From Caprimulgus europaeus (taxonomy: Eukaryota > Chordata > Aves > Caprimulgiformes > Caprimulgidae), in assembly GCA_907165065.1 (NCBI GenBank), contig OU015530.1:46564965-46628964 (forward strand): 64,000 nt of DNA, given 5' to 3'. How positions within the stretch are numbered: the first letter of the stretch is position 1; every line of letters starts with the position of its first letter. The translations under genes were made by a program, and so were the position numbers. The notes beneath the pieces are model-generated. The model was not told the DNA's origin. It made no database searches and was given only the letters and a program-made list of their open reading frames with translations. Below, in pieces: positions 24,128 to 38,199 of this stretch.

Positions 24128-27100
24128 CTCTTTACAAAATTATCCACTTGCAGATTCTGGTCTGGACACAGACTACTCTTCATCTATGTTCAATAATAAA
24201 AAACAAAGTTCAAGTCAATAGAAAGTCTTATAGCAGGACATTAACCCAACTATTTGGTCTTTCATTTTCTTTTTCTTTCCTTCCTGCCTTCCTTTCTTTT
24301 CCATTCTTTCTAGGATTTTTTAGTTACAAAATGTATCAAAATTACACTAAGTTAGGGTTTTTGATGTTCACTGACTAAATTTAAACTCTGTCCTTGACAA
24401 TTCTTTCAGACATCATGGTTTTCGCTTGTCTGAAAGCAAACTGCCAAATTAATCTTGTTTCCTTTAGCCCCTGGGTCACCTCAAGTGGCAATTTGAAGTG
24501 AAAAGAATAAATTGATCATCTAAATAGAAATCCTTCTGAGATTATGAAAAACCATGGCATCAATAGCGTATTTCTACCAAAATACAATACTGAAATGGTT
24601 TTAACCTTCAACATCTTATATAGTCATAAAACTGTCTAGGTTGACTGGACAATCACTGTTGTAAACATTTTAGTTTTCATCAAGTCTTGCTATGCATGAA
24701 CAGACTTCATACACTGGACCCACTAACCACACCAGAACCACAGCAGGCTGCAGTTCACAGCTGGACTCTGATCTCACTACCTATAGAGTGATGTGAGCAT
24801 CCTACTTGTTTTTCTACAGGAGCTAAAGAGAAAATATATGTATATGTATGCATATTCATACAGACATGCATGAACAATGTTCAGCCGCATTCATGGACTC
24901 TTAGCTCTAGTGAGAGACAGAAACAAAACTTTCCTGAATGCTTGTTGAGACCTTTTCTACACAAAGTTTTGGTCAGTTATTTTTGAAAGCAGTAGTCATA
25001 TCATATTTGTGTGCAAAATATTGCTTTACTTGTGTAATCACTGTCATTAAATTATTACTTCAGTGTTGTGGTTATATTCCACTTAATATTCACTACAATT
25101 CAAATCTTTTAACTAAACAAATATCACCCTTTGGTGTCAGATGGTGTGTGCTAGAACTTTAAAAAAATCATCAGGTGATATGATTTTGGCTCAGTCTTTA
25201 GGCATGTGAGAACCACCTACAATACAGTTGGCAAATTAAATATTTCTTCTACATTTTTATGAAAGGCAGATTGCTGCCCACCAAAGTTTGGTGCCTGACT
25301 TGGGCAAGGCCCCACAAAACCTTTAAACACGCAACTCCCAGGGCAATTGCAATGTAACAGAGCAACCTACATGCTGTCCTAAATCCAGGGAGACAGAAGT
25401 GCTTATGAAGATCTGAAGGAGGCAATCTAGTTTTCTTGCTCTAAATTCCTCCTCACGTCATTGAGCAAAATAGTAGTGATTTTTCTCTACTCTAAAGAGA
25501 AAGTATAAGATACGCTATTAATACTTTTCTTCCCAGTACTTGCTTTTCCACAATGGCTGAGTGGTTTTGTACATTCACTCATGACCTGGGAGGACACAGA
25601 TGCTAGGCACTGAGGAGAATTAAATCTGCATAACCTTCAAAAGGGTCCCCACAACTGAGCTATAGGGTATCCTTAGCCTACAGCTCTCAGTTGCAAAGGC
25701 TTGTACAACTTTGGTCACAATCTCTAGGACCGCTTTTATTTCTTCCTGGAGACAATGTAATGTAAAATACATAAATATTCCAAAAAAGACCATAGTTTCA
25801 GGTGAGCATTCCAGCATCTAAGTTAAAATTATCTTTCCCTCTTTCTGATGGAGCAAGAACTCTTGCACATCTTTTGTACAAGAGGTTAGCTTCAGGTATA
25901 AAGACAAAGCAGTTTTAATCAGCCTATCTCATGGCTTGTGGTGAGGAAACTTTCCAAAGAATATGGGGACAAATCCATTAAACCTGAATAACAAAATGTA
26001 TAATTTCCTAGGAGAGTATTCTGACTGTGGGATTATTACGCAAAAGCTGAGTAGCACTATTATTACTATGATGATGTTAAACTAAGTTAACCATAGTTGT
26101 AATGACATCTAACTTTTTTGCATTTCTCAGAATCAAGTGTTCCTCAACTTAATCTTCATCGTAGGAAAGCTCTAGTTCAGGGATAAATATAGACTTCCCT
26201 AGAATATGTATAGTTGAATAAAATTAAGTATTTAGAGAATTCTTCTGAAATTAGATACCCTACAGAGTTAGTCATTTCAGGCCTGAAAAATGGGCAGACT
26301 AAATCACTGTCTAAAATTTCTATTATTTTTAGGTACCAGAAAAGTTAACAATTTTAAGTGAGATTAAAGCAGTCCCAAAATTTCAATACATACTATGGAC
26401 CAGATTCACTAGAGAGGTTATTTCCTTTAAAATCTGTTTAAACTGAATTTATGACTTTTGCCACACCGGAGTACTGCAAAGGATCATAAGGAGTTGGTGA
26501 GAATGGTCTTGCCTTTTTAAACATCCAAATACTCCTGGTGTGTCTGCAGTTTTACAACCTGGTTCACAAAAAAATCACAATGAAACTAACTAGGAATGTA
26601 AGAGAAAAAAGGTAGAACTGGCTAATGTAGTGCAATTGTGTGCACTTAAAAAAGTAAGAAAAAACCCCAACCATAGCAATATAAGATAAAAATTACTGAA
26701 GTTACAAATATCAAACTTTACCTTTCGGGAAACTAAGCTTTAACATGAAGTGGTAGATCTAAAGAGAAAAGTAGACAATGATTCATAAATTGTGGGAGAC
26801 CACTCTCTCAGCAGGTTCCTTTTATCCTAATTAATCACTTTCTAAAGAGGTGACATAATTCCTGAACTGGGTCATTGAAATTGTCCTTACAAACAGTGAA
26901 GTATTCTTAATAGATCAGGAAGATCTTTTTCTAAACCATAATGATGAAATCATCTGCTTGAATAGATTTAGCCACATGGTGCCAGTTTCCATTATAATCT
27001 GAATAAACTAGGCATTCAAATTAAGAATGTACCTGTGGTGATTCCAGGACAAAACAGAATGACATCAGCCTCTGGGAATTTTCATAATGGAAATAACATT

Positions 27101-27665
27101 AATATATCTTGCATTATGCCAAAGACATATTTTATTGTAATGTACAATTTTTTGAAAAGTCTTGTTGTTGGTTTAGAGATCAGAAAATGTTGTTGTTTTA
27201 AAGGTCAGAAAATTTATACTGACATGTCTAAATTTTCCTCGATACATTCTGAAACAAATACACTATCTGCAATTTGAAAGCTATTATGATGCAACACTGT
27301 CCTTGGTTTCACTGTAGACTTATCAAAGAAATATTGGATTATCAACCTACAGTAATATTATTCATGGATGTGTAAGGAAATTGATCATCCTGTATGTATA
27401 TGTATTTGCTTAGGTTTGGAGCTGGCCAGGATAAATAGTAGCTGGGAGTGTAATAGGTTACCACTCCCTCTAGGTTATACAGAGTAAGTGGCTTTACTAT
27501 GATTTTGGTATGGGAATGAATTGGTGGAGATACAAGCTGATCTCCACAACTTGATGGAGATAACACTTTAAATAATCGAGTCTTTTGGATATATAATGAA
27601 TACCAATCATAGCCCAAAGCAAGTTAAAAGGATATTTATAAAACCAAAACAGTTAATGATAAAAG

Positions 27666-27685
27666 AAAAAAAAAAAAAAAAAAAA
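27666..27685 (+). repeat. poly(A), 20 A, with a nearby T-run
   Basis: An A homopolymer followed about 40 nt later by a 14-T run (27728-27741), which together could form a weak A:T foldback. Confidence 0.9.
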
Positions 27686-28191
27686 GAAAGAGTAGGAAGG
27701 AAAACAAGAAACAAAGAAAGTTCTTACTTTTTTTTTTTTTTCCTGTTTTCAAGACTTAAATGCTTCAAGTAAATTAGCCAACAAAGTCAGTATGCTCTGA
27801 GTATTTCCCAGGGTGTACCTTAAGGCATACGTCACAGGCATACATCTATATGCCTATGTGAGGAATATCTTTCCAGTGCTTTGCAGTTACTCGGGGCTCC
27901 AGATAGAGAGAGGACAGGGCTTTGCAGGGCAGGATGTTTGTGCCAGGGCCACCCACCCACCAGGCTGTCAGGAACCTTTGCCTCCCCAAAGTGGAGAGAG
28001 TGAGAGTTTGCCAGTGTACAACAGATGAGGTTTCACTGCACCACACTGAAAAGGAAAAATCGATGTATTCATACAAAATAACTCAGGAAACTAATTTTGG
28101 GGTTTTCCTGTTTTCCTCATGCAGTCCTTGCAAAAAAAAAAAAAAGAAAAACTGACTACCTTCTGCAGTTTGTCAATATTTTATGCTTCAA

Positions 28192-28262
28192 AATCATAGA
28201 ATGATACAGGAAGGGATCTTTGGAAGTCACCTGGTCCAACGCCCTGCTCAAAGTAAACAGCG
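28192..28262 (-). mobile_element. CR1 LINE, short 3' tail fragment
   Basis: The minus-strand CR1 3' terminus is recognisable as 'aatcatagaatgatacagg', 'aagggatctttggaagtcac' and 'ctggtccaacgccctgctca'. It is diverged and about 70 bp long, so an old, severely truncated insertion. Confidence 0.8.
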
Positions 28263-31069
28263 GAAGTTACCTTGAGTCTCACTTTACAGTTTGAGTTTCA
28301 GGAAATTGGTTTTATTATGCCTTTGGAATTTCAAAAACTCCCAAACATCCTTTAAAATGAAAACTATTAATCTGTCATATGTATTACTAACAGACCAAAA
28401 GTTCAGCTAAGAATATATATGGGCATACACCTCTGTAACACTTCTCCGTAACTTCCCTTTACCTATGAAACTAACCACAAACCTTCTTTCAGATCAGATG
28501 GATAACTCTTAAAAATTCAACTGAATAGTACTGTTGTACTGTATACATGGGACATATTTTAAAAACATAAAATAATTCATAATTTTTATTTGTAAAATAG
28601 TAATATGCCATTTTAAAGCTCACTCATACTATTTTTTAATCTTATTTTAATCTTAATCTCTTAATCATACCAGCATTTTCCTCTATATTGGACAATCTTC
28701 TCTCTGGCACAATATCAAAACTTGCCAATTTGTAAGAAAGTTCATATTGCTGATGCTTTGGGATTTTTTTCATATACAGATATTCATTCAAGCCTCTGTC
28801 CCTGGATGAGATTCTTTCCTAACTGTTGTTTCAGAAGAACAATTAGATGGAGTTTTCATAAAAATCAGAAATAATCTTTTTTTTTTTTTTTAGGGTTCCT
28901 GCTATTTCTGTTCCAGTTTTGTGATATACATTAGCATCAGCACTGTTTCTGCTAAGCAGTGAGAGGAAGTACTTGCCCAGATATTCTCTGCAGCTGCAGC
29001 TTTGCTGTCTGAGAAGAGAACTGTCCCCTCAGATGCTTGTCATTGCTCCTACTACAATTTATTAACTCCTCAAACCTGCCATTGTCCCTGTTGCTCCTCC
29101 TAATCCCTTTCAGTGAACACAAGGCATATTTGCTTAAACAGCTTAAATAGCTCTTTGTGAACCTGGTTCATTTCAAAAGAACTGGACTAGTAAAACAGGT
29201 TAGGGGATTGCTCATACAAGCAGCTCTTCTGCCTGTTCTGCTGGCGACAGTTTCTGCTGAGGAGTGGGGCTGAGCATCGAGGGGATGGCAAAGTCTTCAG
29301 ACACGACAGTAAAAAGTGCTTGGACAAGGAGAATAGACTGGTAGTGGGAAACCTTGAAGAGTACCACAAGATCTCCTCTGTAGGTCTGATGGAAGAACTC
29401 ATCGTTAGCCGTGGACAACTATAGATGTACTTCTACTCTTTCCCCTGTCCGTCATTAGGACAGGAGAAATTTTGTATCAATGGTTTGCTTTCACAGTGAT
29501 ACACCCTGGATTAATTCAATTCTTACCCTTTGGCTTTATTTTTTCACTTATGACTTCAGGTTCCTCTTGTATCTCCCTGGATTTTATATCTTTATCCATT
29601 TACAATATTTAAAGGGAGAGATGTTCTGTGATGTGTTACGATATTTATCTTCCTTTGTGCAGACAGCAATAATTCATGACTGGCACAGCCAGAAGTGACT
29701 TATTAGGGCTTTCTTCACTAGAGAAGAAAAAGGTCGTAAAGTAACTCAGTATATCTTGTGCTTTATGATTATAGCTATATTGTATGATACACTTCCCCTC
29801 CACCCCGCCCTTGCAGTTTATCAAGTATACATATTTAGTCTACCTAGACCTTTCAAACAATATCTATTGCCATAAACTTGGTGCGGTCAGATTACAACCT
29901 TGTTTGGTTTCCAAAGTCACATTCTAATATTCTTTACACATAAGTGACTAAACTGGGCAATCTTCGGTGTCTCTGGTGCCCTCCTTATTCCAAAAAGCAC
30001 AAATGTAATACCATGCACTTTCCTTATTTTGCTGCTTTCCCTGGACATTTTTTTTTTCTCTCTCTCCTTTTCTCAGAAAAGTCATTGAGGAAAAATGAAA
30101 ACTCTGCTAGCCAGGACAATAAACCATGGGACACCTGCAAACATGCACATGGGACACACTCATAACTTAGTGCAGTTTGCAGGTAGGACACAGTTGGGTT
30201 CAGTACAGATTAATTACTGCCTGTGTATATACCATCTATGAAACTTGTGCTCAGCAACCCTGCATGTCCCAGCTGCATTAGACCCACTCACTCTCATATA
30301 CATATTGTCAGGAATAATTAACTGGGGATGTTGGGGAACCTCCTTCACTGACAAGATTTGAGAACGGGTGACATCAAAATGCTCCTGGAGCTGTTTGCAG
30401 CTTGCAGTGGGGAGGAGAGCTCCCCAGCCCTGCTGATGTGGTTGACCCCATGGCCAGACTGCCATGCTCAGGGTGTTCCCCAGGCCAGGGGGGGACAGCT
30501 AGTGACAGAGCCACACACAGTTAATCCCAAAACATTCCTGTGAAAAAAGCTGCAGAGCTGTGCTTCACATCATGCAGTGCAGCTGAGGTTCACACTATTG
30601 GTACATTATCAAACAAATTATATTCAGGATTTGCTGAAAGAACAGGTTGTTTCGAGCTACTAATTCAGTGATAGAAGATATTTTGTCAGCTGGAAGTTTA
30701 TTTTTTTCACTCAGGTTATGAATTGCTAAGATATTTATATGAAGTGATTATATTGTATTAGATTCCTGCCTTAAAAAACCCTCTGTCATTACCCTTCTTA
30801 CATAAGGGATGACTTAAACAAAGGATTCATAATAACCTGCTCTTCAAGCACATTTTCCAGTAGATTGTTCTGTACAAACTCATCTCTCTGGTCTTGCAAT
30901 GCTACCAAGCACATCAAATAATATCACAGCTACTCATCATGATACAGTAAATGATATTAAAGGACAAAAAGGAGCCATTCAGACATGGGTGTGCCAATGA
31001 GAGAGGAGGCAAATAGTTGATATTTTTTATTTGTACTCTCAAAGTATTTTGGGGCTGCACAAGTACTAA
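28263..31069. other. unique DNA, no gene recognised
   Basis: No repeat family, RNA or gene recognised. Overlapping 70-codon frames at 29187-29418 and the 83-codon frame at 30214-30465 have no supporting features. Confidence 0.5.
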
Positions 31070-33110
31070 CAGAATCACAGAATGTTAGGGATCAAAAGGG
31101 ACCTCAAAAGATCATCTAGTCCAACCCCCCCTGACAGAGCAGGATCACCTACAGTAGGTCACACAGGAGCGTGTCCAAGCAGGTTTTGAATGTCCCCAGA
31201 TAAGGAGACTCCACAACCTCTCTGGGCAGCCTGTTCCAGTGTCCTGTCACTCTCGCAGTGAAAAAGTTTTTCCTTATGTTTACTTGGAACCTCCTATGCT
31301 CCAGCTTGCACCCACTGCCCCTTGTCCTGCTGTTGGCCATCACTGAGAAGAGCCTGGCTCCATCCTCCTGACACTCACCTTTTACATATTTCTTAGCATT
31401 TATGAGGTCACTCCTCAGTCTCCTCTTCTCCAAACTAAAGAGAACCAGCTCCCTCAGCCTTTCTCACAAGCTGAAATGTTCCACTCCCTTCACCATCTTT
31501 GTGGCTCTGTGTTGGACTCTCTCAAGCAGTTCCCTGTCCTTCTTGAACTGTGGGGCCAAAAACTGGACACAATATTCCAGGTGCGGCCTCACCAGGGCAG
31601 AGCAGAGGGGGAGAAGAACCTCTCTCGACCTACTAACCACAGCCCTTCTAATGCACCCCAGGATGCCATTTGCCTTCTTGGCCATGAGGGCACAGTGCTG
31701 GCTCATGGTCATCCTTCTGCCTACCAGGACCCCCAGGTCTATTTCCCCTACACTGCTCTCCAACAGCCCTGTCTCCAACGTATACTGGAACCTGGGGTTG
31801 TTCTTTCCCAGATGTAAGACTCTACATTTGCCCCTGTTATGTTTCACTAAATTTCTCCCCACCCAACTCTCCAGACTATCCAGGTCTCTCTGGATGGCAG
31901 CACAGCCTTCTGGTGTGTCAGCCTCTCCTCCTAGCTTTGTATCATCAGCAAACTTGCTGACAGTGCACTCTGTTCCCTCATCCAGGTCACTGATGAGTAT
32001 ATTGAATAGTACTGGTCCCAGCACCGACCCCTGAGGGACTCCACTAGACACAGGCCTCCAAGTAGACTCTGTCCCATTGACCACCACTCTCTGACTTCTT
32101 CCTTTCAACCAGTTCACAATTCACCTCACTACCCAGTCATTCAGACCACACTTCCTCAGTTGAGCTGCAAGGATGCTGTGGGAGATGGTGTCAAATGCTT
32201 TGCTGAAATCAAGATAAACCACATCCACTACTCTACCATCATCTATCCACCTGTTTATGTCCTCATAAAAGGCTATCAGGTTGGTTAAACATGACTTCCC
32301 CTTGCTAAAGCCATGTGGACTGCTCCTAATGACCCTCTTATCCTTGATATGCCTAGAGATTGAACTGAGGATAAGTTGTTCCATCACCTTTCCAGGGGAG
32401 GAGGTGAGGCTGACTGGTCTATAGTTATCTGGGTCCTCCCTCTTGCCCTTTTTGAAGACTGGAGTGACATTTGCTTTCTTCCAGTCTTCAGGCACCTCTG
32501 CTGTTCCCCACGGCTTATCAAAGATGATGGAGAGTGGCCTAGCAATGACTTCTGCTACCTCCCTCAGCCCGTGGGTGCACTCCATCAAGACCCATGGATT
32601 TAGGGATGTCCAGATTGCTTAATTGATCCCTAACCCAGTCCTCATCAACCAAGGCAAACTCCTCCTTTATCCTGACTTCCTCTGGGGCCTCAGGCATCCA
32701 GGGCTACTAAGGACAGTTTCCAGCAGTGTAGACAAAGAGGGCATTCAGTAACTCTGCCTTATTTGTATCCTCTGTCACCAGGGCACCCACCCCATTCTGC
32801 AGTGGGCCTACATTGCCTCTAGTGTTAGCTTAATTCCAAGGAGACCTTAGCTTTCCTAGTTGCTCCCTACATCCTCTTATACAACAGTCTTATATTCCTC
32901 CCAAGTGACCAGCCTCTCCATCCAAGATCTGTAGACCTTCTTCTTCCACTTGAGTTTGCCCAGCAGTTCCCTGTTTAACCATGCAGGTTTCCTGGCTCCC
33001 TTTCTTGATTTCCTACCCATTGGGATGCTCTGATCTTGAGCTCTCACCAAACAGAACTTTCCAAAAGAGCTTCTATCCAAAAGGTCCTTCTTAATATGAG
33101 AAGTGTAAGC
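31070..33110 (-). mobile_element. CR1 LINE, 5'-truncated copy retaining the reverse transcriptase region
   Basis: The largest CR1 in the window, running from high to low coordinates. After truncation it starts in the linker before the RT (AQDQSIPMGRKSRKGARKPA, PAWLNRELLGKLKWKKKVY). RT landmarks follow in order: [66 protein letters not shown] and the catalytic FADD (Asp codons at 31941-31946). The C-terminal [20 protein letters not shown] block and the 3' tail ending in 'aatcacag' near 31070 complete it. Damage: a deletion between the linker and the RT (about 32600-32880), a frameshift near 32565, an in-frame TGA replacing a conserved Trp codon (32121-32123) and another in-frame TGA just before [12 protein letters not shown] (near 31461). 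It is a dead copy. The upper boundary is uncertain by about 100 bp. Confidence 0.95.
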
Positions 33111-36100
33111 TAGCACTGTAATTGCCAGTAGTCTGGGATCAGCAGGACAGAATGGGAGGAAAGTTAAATACAGCCCTACAATGTCTTTTCCAAATAATTG
33201 CAAGGATTCAATGTAAAAGGCCTTGAGTAAGGGAAGTCCAAGTAGGCACATTGGACGCATTCATTTTGTTTTATACATAGCCATGAAGTCAGTCAGGACT
33301 TAGCAGTATAACTAAGTCATGCACAGAATGAATCAAATGAGTATGCTTTTTAAAATGCACTTTTTTTTTTCCCAGACTCTCATATATTTTTTTCTGTCTT
33401 CTGTGATTGTCTCTGTGATAGTCTATGCCTCTGAGCCATTTGGATGATCACTGCAAGAGATGCTGAGTAAACTTCCTGCCTTGAACCTGGTATATTCCCA
33501 TTTCTCTTTCACTTGTTTCAAGAGTCTGGCATTCTCTTGAAATCAAATTAATTTCTAGTCAATATCCACTAAAATATCCATTTGAACTGTCTCTGTCTTA
33601 CAGTAATTACCACACAGACTTCTGTGCATATTTGGGACTCTTATTGATCACACCACAACTGCATATTTCACTGCCTTTGTTACAAGATATATCACCTTTA
33701 AAGTTTTATCTCATTGGAATTGATGGAAAAACTCTCACTAGTTTCACAGGCTTTGGAGCGCACTCAAAATCAGTTTCTGGTTTAGTTTTTAAGACAAAAT
33801 AACTTGCATATTTTTCTGCTATGAAAGGTTTTATTTCTTGCATTGTGCATCAGTCTTCTAGACAAATTACATAGAAAGATACTGTCTTTGGAAAGCTTGC
33901 AATCTTCAGCCTTTTCTCTCCATCCTGGGTATTTTATCTTTGGGTTTCCAAACAGCAAAATCAAAGCTTTGTGATCTATAACTACATGGAGATGAGCTTC
34001 ATAAATATAAACATAAAAGTGACTGCTACATCCACAGACTACAGCAAGTGCCTTATCTGCCTGCAAGTAGTTCTACTCCATCTCAATTAATCTGTGACTG
34101 GCATATTAAATAATATTTTTGTTCTTTACTGTCTGTCTTTCCTCCTAGAGCTGCTCATACTCTTAAAGGTTGGAAGTCACTACAATTACTCCTTCTACTC
34201 ATGTGCAACACACAAAACTTGACCCAAAAAATAAACTTTTTCCAAGGGTTACTTAGACCATCAGTTCTCAAAAGTCCAAAAACCAGATAATAAAATTGGT
34301 GCATAACATCAAAGCTGTTGCACAGGAAAGAAGTTATGTTGACTTACCACTTGAGCATCTAAACCATGTTGTGTTGCCAGTGCAAAAAGCTCCACTAAAC
34401 AAACAATAGCTCTCCTGCAGTGGAGGAAAAGAGAGTTCGTATTTGGGTTTATAACAGAACCACAGTCTCTTGGAGTAACAATTTGTTTTCAGTCCCTCAA
34501 TTAGTTGACCATTTTTCCAAGAATTCATCATTTGAATTTGGCAGAATGTCAATCACAGAGACAAACAGAAATGTTTCTTCTAGAGTCTGGCTAGTGGACT
34601 GGGCCTACTTAAAATACTATGGGGCTAATGGCAGAGAAGAGTGAAAAAATTTAGTGTCAGAATTTGGAATAAGATTGCACAACATCTTTTTAATGAGCAA
34701 GCCTCAGGAAACTCTTCAATGTAATGCTGTTTTAATGCTTTTCAGAAGGCAGGAAATTCACTCTTTTCAGGTAGTCAGAGTAAAGCTTATTAATTTATTT
34801 CTCTTTGCTAAACTGGGCCCTGAAGACTTAAATTTCTTTTTGGGTAGGAGCAAAATGTAGTTTAACAAGATGTTGCTTTCTGAAATAAAGTAAACCTTAG
34901 AAAGTTGCCATTTTTCCCCTAGCTTCATATCACTGACTATTCCTAAGAAGGGGTTTTAATCCAGATCCAGTCAGTTGGTTTTCATGTCAGCCCCACAATG
35001 GCGTTAGTGGGGTCAAGAATAAGAGACCAGGGATGGCATTCTCCTCATAAATGCATTGCAGTCTTGGAGATAATCTAATACAGCTCCAGGAGGTCTTTCA
35101 GAAGATCTCATCCAGCTGCTCACAACCCTCTTTCTAAATCAGTCCTCCATGCACACCTAGAAGCAGTTACTCTGTTGTGCTGAGATTTCCTTCACTCCCA
35201 AGGTATTTCCATACCTCCAGTCCTTCCTTTCGAGACACAGTAATCTGTGCGTAGATCGGCAGGCCCTTTGTCTGGACAACAATCGACTGCGTTGTGGTGT
35301 ATTTAGCTCCTTTCAGGTCTTCTTTAGTTGTTCCCTGTATTATGATTCTACCCTAAATCTACAACATTTTCACTGGGCTGGACATCTTGAGGTCCATCTG
35401 AGACTCACAAACCTATGGTCTAGAAAGTCTAAAGCATTTAGAGCACAGAAGTAAGCTCTTTTGTCAGGGAACAGCTTTGGCTGGGCTAGATATGATTAAG
35501 TGGTCCACATCCAAAGGGACACCTCAGATGCTAAATGTTTTGGGAGTTTTCACACTGAAATTCCCAAATACATCTAGACTGGGACAAATTCAAAACCTGA
35601 ACTTCCTTCAGGGAACTAGCAGCTCAATATTTGATTTCCAGATAGTAGTGCCTAAATTTTAAGCATGGCAGCACATACTGTGATAACACCTAACTCATTT
35701 GCAAAAATGTACATTCAGTCCTATATTAATTGGTAACCCAAGGTCTATCAAAGCAGGCCCAGGTGCTTTTTTCTGTACAATGCTGAACATTACTCAGAAT
35801 ACACATTTAACAAAAAAATAATAATTAAAAAAACTTAGGTGTCATATGAGTTAGAGGAAGCTTGATTAAGCTCCAGAAGAAGAAAACAAGTCACAACATG
35901 AAGCTATTGAAACTCGCCTCAGAAGCAATGAACTGGAGGACTAGGGCCTCAAGGTAACAAAGTACACAAAGCTCCTGAGATTTGCAAATTATTTTGTTAT
36001 CTTTCTTGAAGTTCTCAGAACATAATTATTCAAAAGCTGAATGTGAAATGTAAGGGCATGTAAACTCCATATGAATATTCAAAGAACACAGCTGATGTTT

Positions 36101-36321
36101 AGTACAAATATAGAAAGGAAAGGAGAAGCATGGGAAGTTGTTAAATCAAGCTATGTGTCTGCCTGTCAAACAAATGTGTGTAATCCCAAACAAAACATCA
36201 GCAGGTCAGATCCTCAGCCAGTGGAAACTGGCTTAAATCTCCCTAATTCAGCAGAATTCAGCTGAATAGCTACTCCCATCCTACCAGTTTTCTCTTGAAA
36301 TTTATGTTCATATCTATTTTC
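33111..36321. other. unique DNA, no gene recognised
   Basis: No repeat or gene recognised apart from the exon-like piece at 34348-34394. Confidence 0.5.
34348..34394 (-). other. weak candidate exon, 47 nt
   Basis: On the minus strand there is a good acceptor (…ctattgtttgtttag) and a strong donor (AAGTG|gtaagt). Entering after 2 nt, one frame reads ELFALATQHGLDAQV and ends in phase 0; another open frame reads GAFCTGNTTWFRCSS. Its entry phase would fit the exit phase of the candidate at 55259-55295, but the two lie about 20 kb apart. No protein recognised. Confidence 0.13.
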
Positions 36322-36365
36322 ACAGAATGCTAGGGATTGGAAGGGACCTCGAAAGATCATCTACT
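36322..36365 (-). mobile_element. CR1 LINE, minimal 3' tail remnant
   Basis: Only the terminal 44 bp is left: 'cacagaatgctagggattgg' followed by 'aagggacctcgaaagatcat'. This matches the 3' end of the larger CR1 at 31070, in the same orientation. Confidence 0.85.
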
Positions 36366-37801
36366 CATTTTAGTAGCTTGTACTATGTAACTAAAAAAAT
36401 CCCCAAAACCTTCTCTCCACCCATTTATAAAATAGCTTCCTGTCAGAGAGATGCTAGGGGTCATTAAGAGCTTTTTAAAAGAGATATATACTGTATGATT
36501 TTGAATTAAAAAAAAAAAAAGACATGGGGGTTGGGGCTATAAAATTCAGCTCCGCTTTGAAATCCAGCATAAGGACCATGTATATCAAAAAACAAAGGAA
36601 TCTTTCAGATGTAATTAAGGCATTTTTCTGCTCCATGTATTAAACTGAATTTCAACCCCAAATATTTTATCACTGGTAATGCCACAAATTCAACAGCATC
36701 TTTCTTTTGAGGAATTTTTTGTTTTCAAACAAATTCCTTAAATTCAGATTATCTCTGCTTTAAGAATAGGTGTTTATTTTTATTTGAAGGCTTTAATGAA
36801 AAAAAAATATTTTCATAACTGGTTCTCAAATTATATAGAACTTTTGGTCAATTTTGTGATGCTTTTGACCGTCTTTGGTCTTCCTGAGGTGATTTCCTCT
36901 GCCCATTGTTGAATGGAAGCTTGAAATAAAGAGAAACTGCAGCATAGGCTCCTGTAAAGAGAACTTTAATATCCTCTACAGTGATACTTTTTTTTTTTTT
37001 CTTTTTCTTTTTAGGGACTTGCTAACAGGTAATAAACCAACTTTGCAGTAATAAAACTGGAAACTCTGAAAAAGGAAAGATAATTCTCTTATATATCGTA
37101 AAATATATGAGCCAATAAAACTGCACATTTCCCCAAACCCTGGGAATTGAGACAATATAGAAGTGAACAGAAATTTTTCAAATAATTGTTAATCAAAGCT
37201 AGTTCATGGAGAAGACATTTGGTTAGATTAATATCAGTATGAATGATTAGTTTCATTTTTCTTATTTCGACTACTGAATCAATACTAAGGTCAAGCAGTT
37301 TTGCTTCAGAAGGATTTAAACTTACCTTCATCTAGATAGAAATAGAAAGCAAGAAACTATTTTTATAGTATAAGAAGGTAAAATTATAGAGATAGATCTC
37401 AAGATGTATAAAATAGCTATCAGTTGGAGTAAATATATCATGTAAGCATATAATGTGTTTACTAGGGTTTTCCTACCAGAAAACAGTTTTGTTAAAATAG
37501 GAAGAGCTTGTAGTGCAAATGGTTTTCAAAGATGTTGTCATTTGAAAATGTTTTGGTTGGGACTCACTTAAGCATAACGTTTCAGTAGAGTTTAGAACAA
37601 TAGGTATGGTTTGTGGGGCTAGTGTTACCTCTATATCCAATGCTATGGTTGCCTATCAGTAAGGCAACTGGTGCCTTCTGTCTGCACTGGGGCCTTCCTC
37701 AGTTTTCACATGCACTTTGTGAGTTTTCAGAGGTGGAGCTGCTGTATGTAACATTGCTCCAGGTTTGGGGGATTACAAACCAAGTCAGAACTCAAATCAT
37801 G
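36366..37801. other. unique AT-rich DNA, no gene recognised
   Basis: Nothing recognised except AT-rich and T-rich runs (T-run near 36989-37000) and a chance-level 6-nt exon-like pattern at 37326-37331 (minus). Confidence 0.5.
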
Positions 37802-38199
37802 TGTGGTGGGGTGACCCTGGCTAGATGCCAGATGCCCACCAGATGCCCACCAAAGCCCACTCTATCACTCCCCCTCCTCAAATGGGCAGGGGGAGAAAAA
37901 TATAACAAAAGGCTCGTGGGTGGAGATAAAGACAGAGAGAGATCACTCACCAATTACTGGCACGGGCAAAACAGACTCGACTTGGGGGAAAAAACAAAGT
38001 TAATTTATTACCAATCAAAATCAGAGGATAATGAGAAGTAAAACCAAATCTTAAAACATCTTCCTCACCCCTCCCTTCTTCTTGGGCTTAATTTTTTTCC
38101 TGATTTTCCACCTCCTCCCCCCAGCGGCAGGGGGACAGGGGACGGGGGTTGAGGCCAGTTCCTCACAAGTTGTTTCTGCCGCTGCTTCCTCCTCAGGGG

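Larger units (their letters stand above)
23921..28191. other. unique AT-rich DNA, no gene recognised
   Basis: The first five bases (GTTAT) form the right target-site copy of the preceding LTR. The rest has no gene or element that I recognise. It holds a T-run at 24108-24127 and an A-run at 27666-27685. Confidence 0.5.

Noticed and set aside
31402-32034. 210-codon plus-strand frame
   Set aside because: Antisense shadow of the CR1 reverse transcriptase on the minus strand.
37326-37331. 6-nt microexon pattern (minus): fine acceptor, ATGAAG, gtaagt donor
   Set aside because: Similar tiny acceptor/donor pairs also occur at about 6115 (6 nt), 5076 (14 nt) and 50590 (7 nt) on the minus strand, showing this arises by chance.
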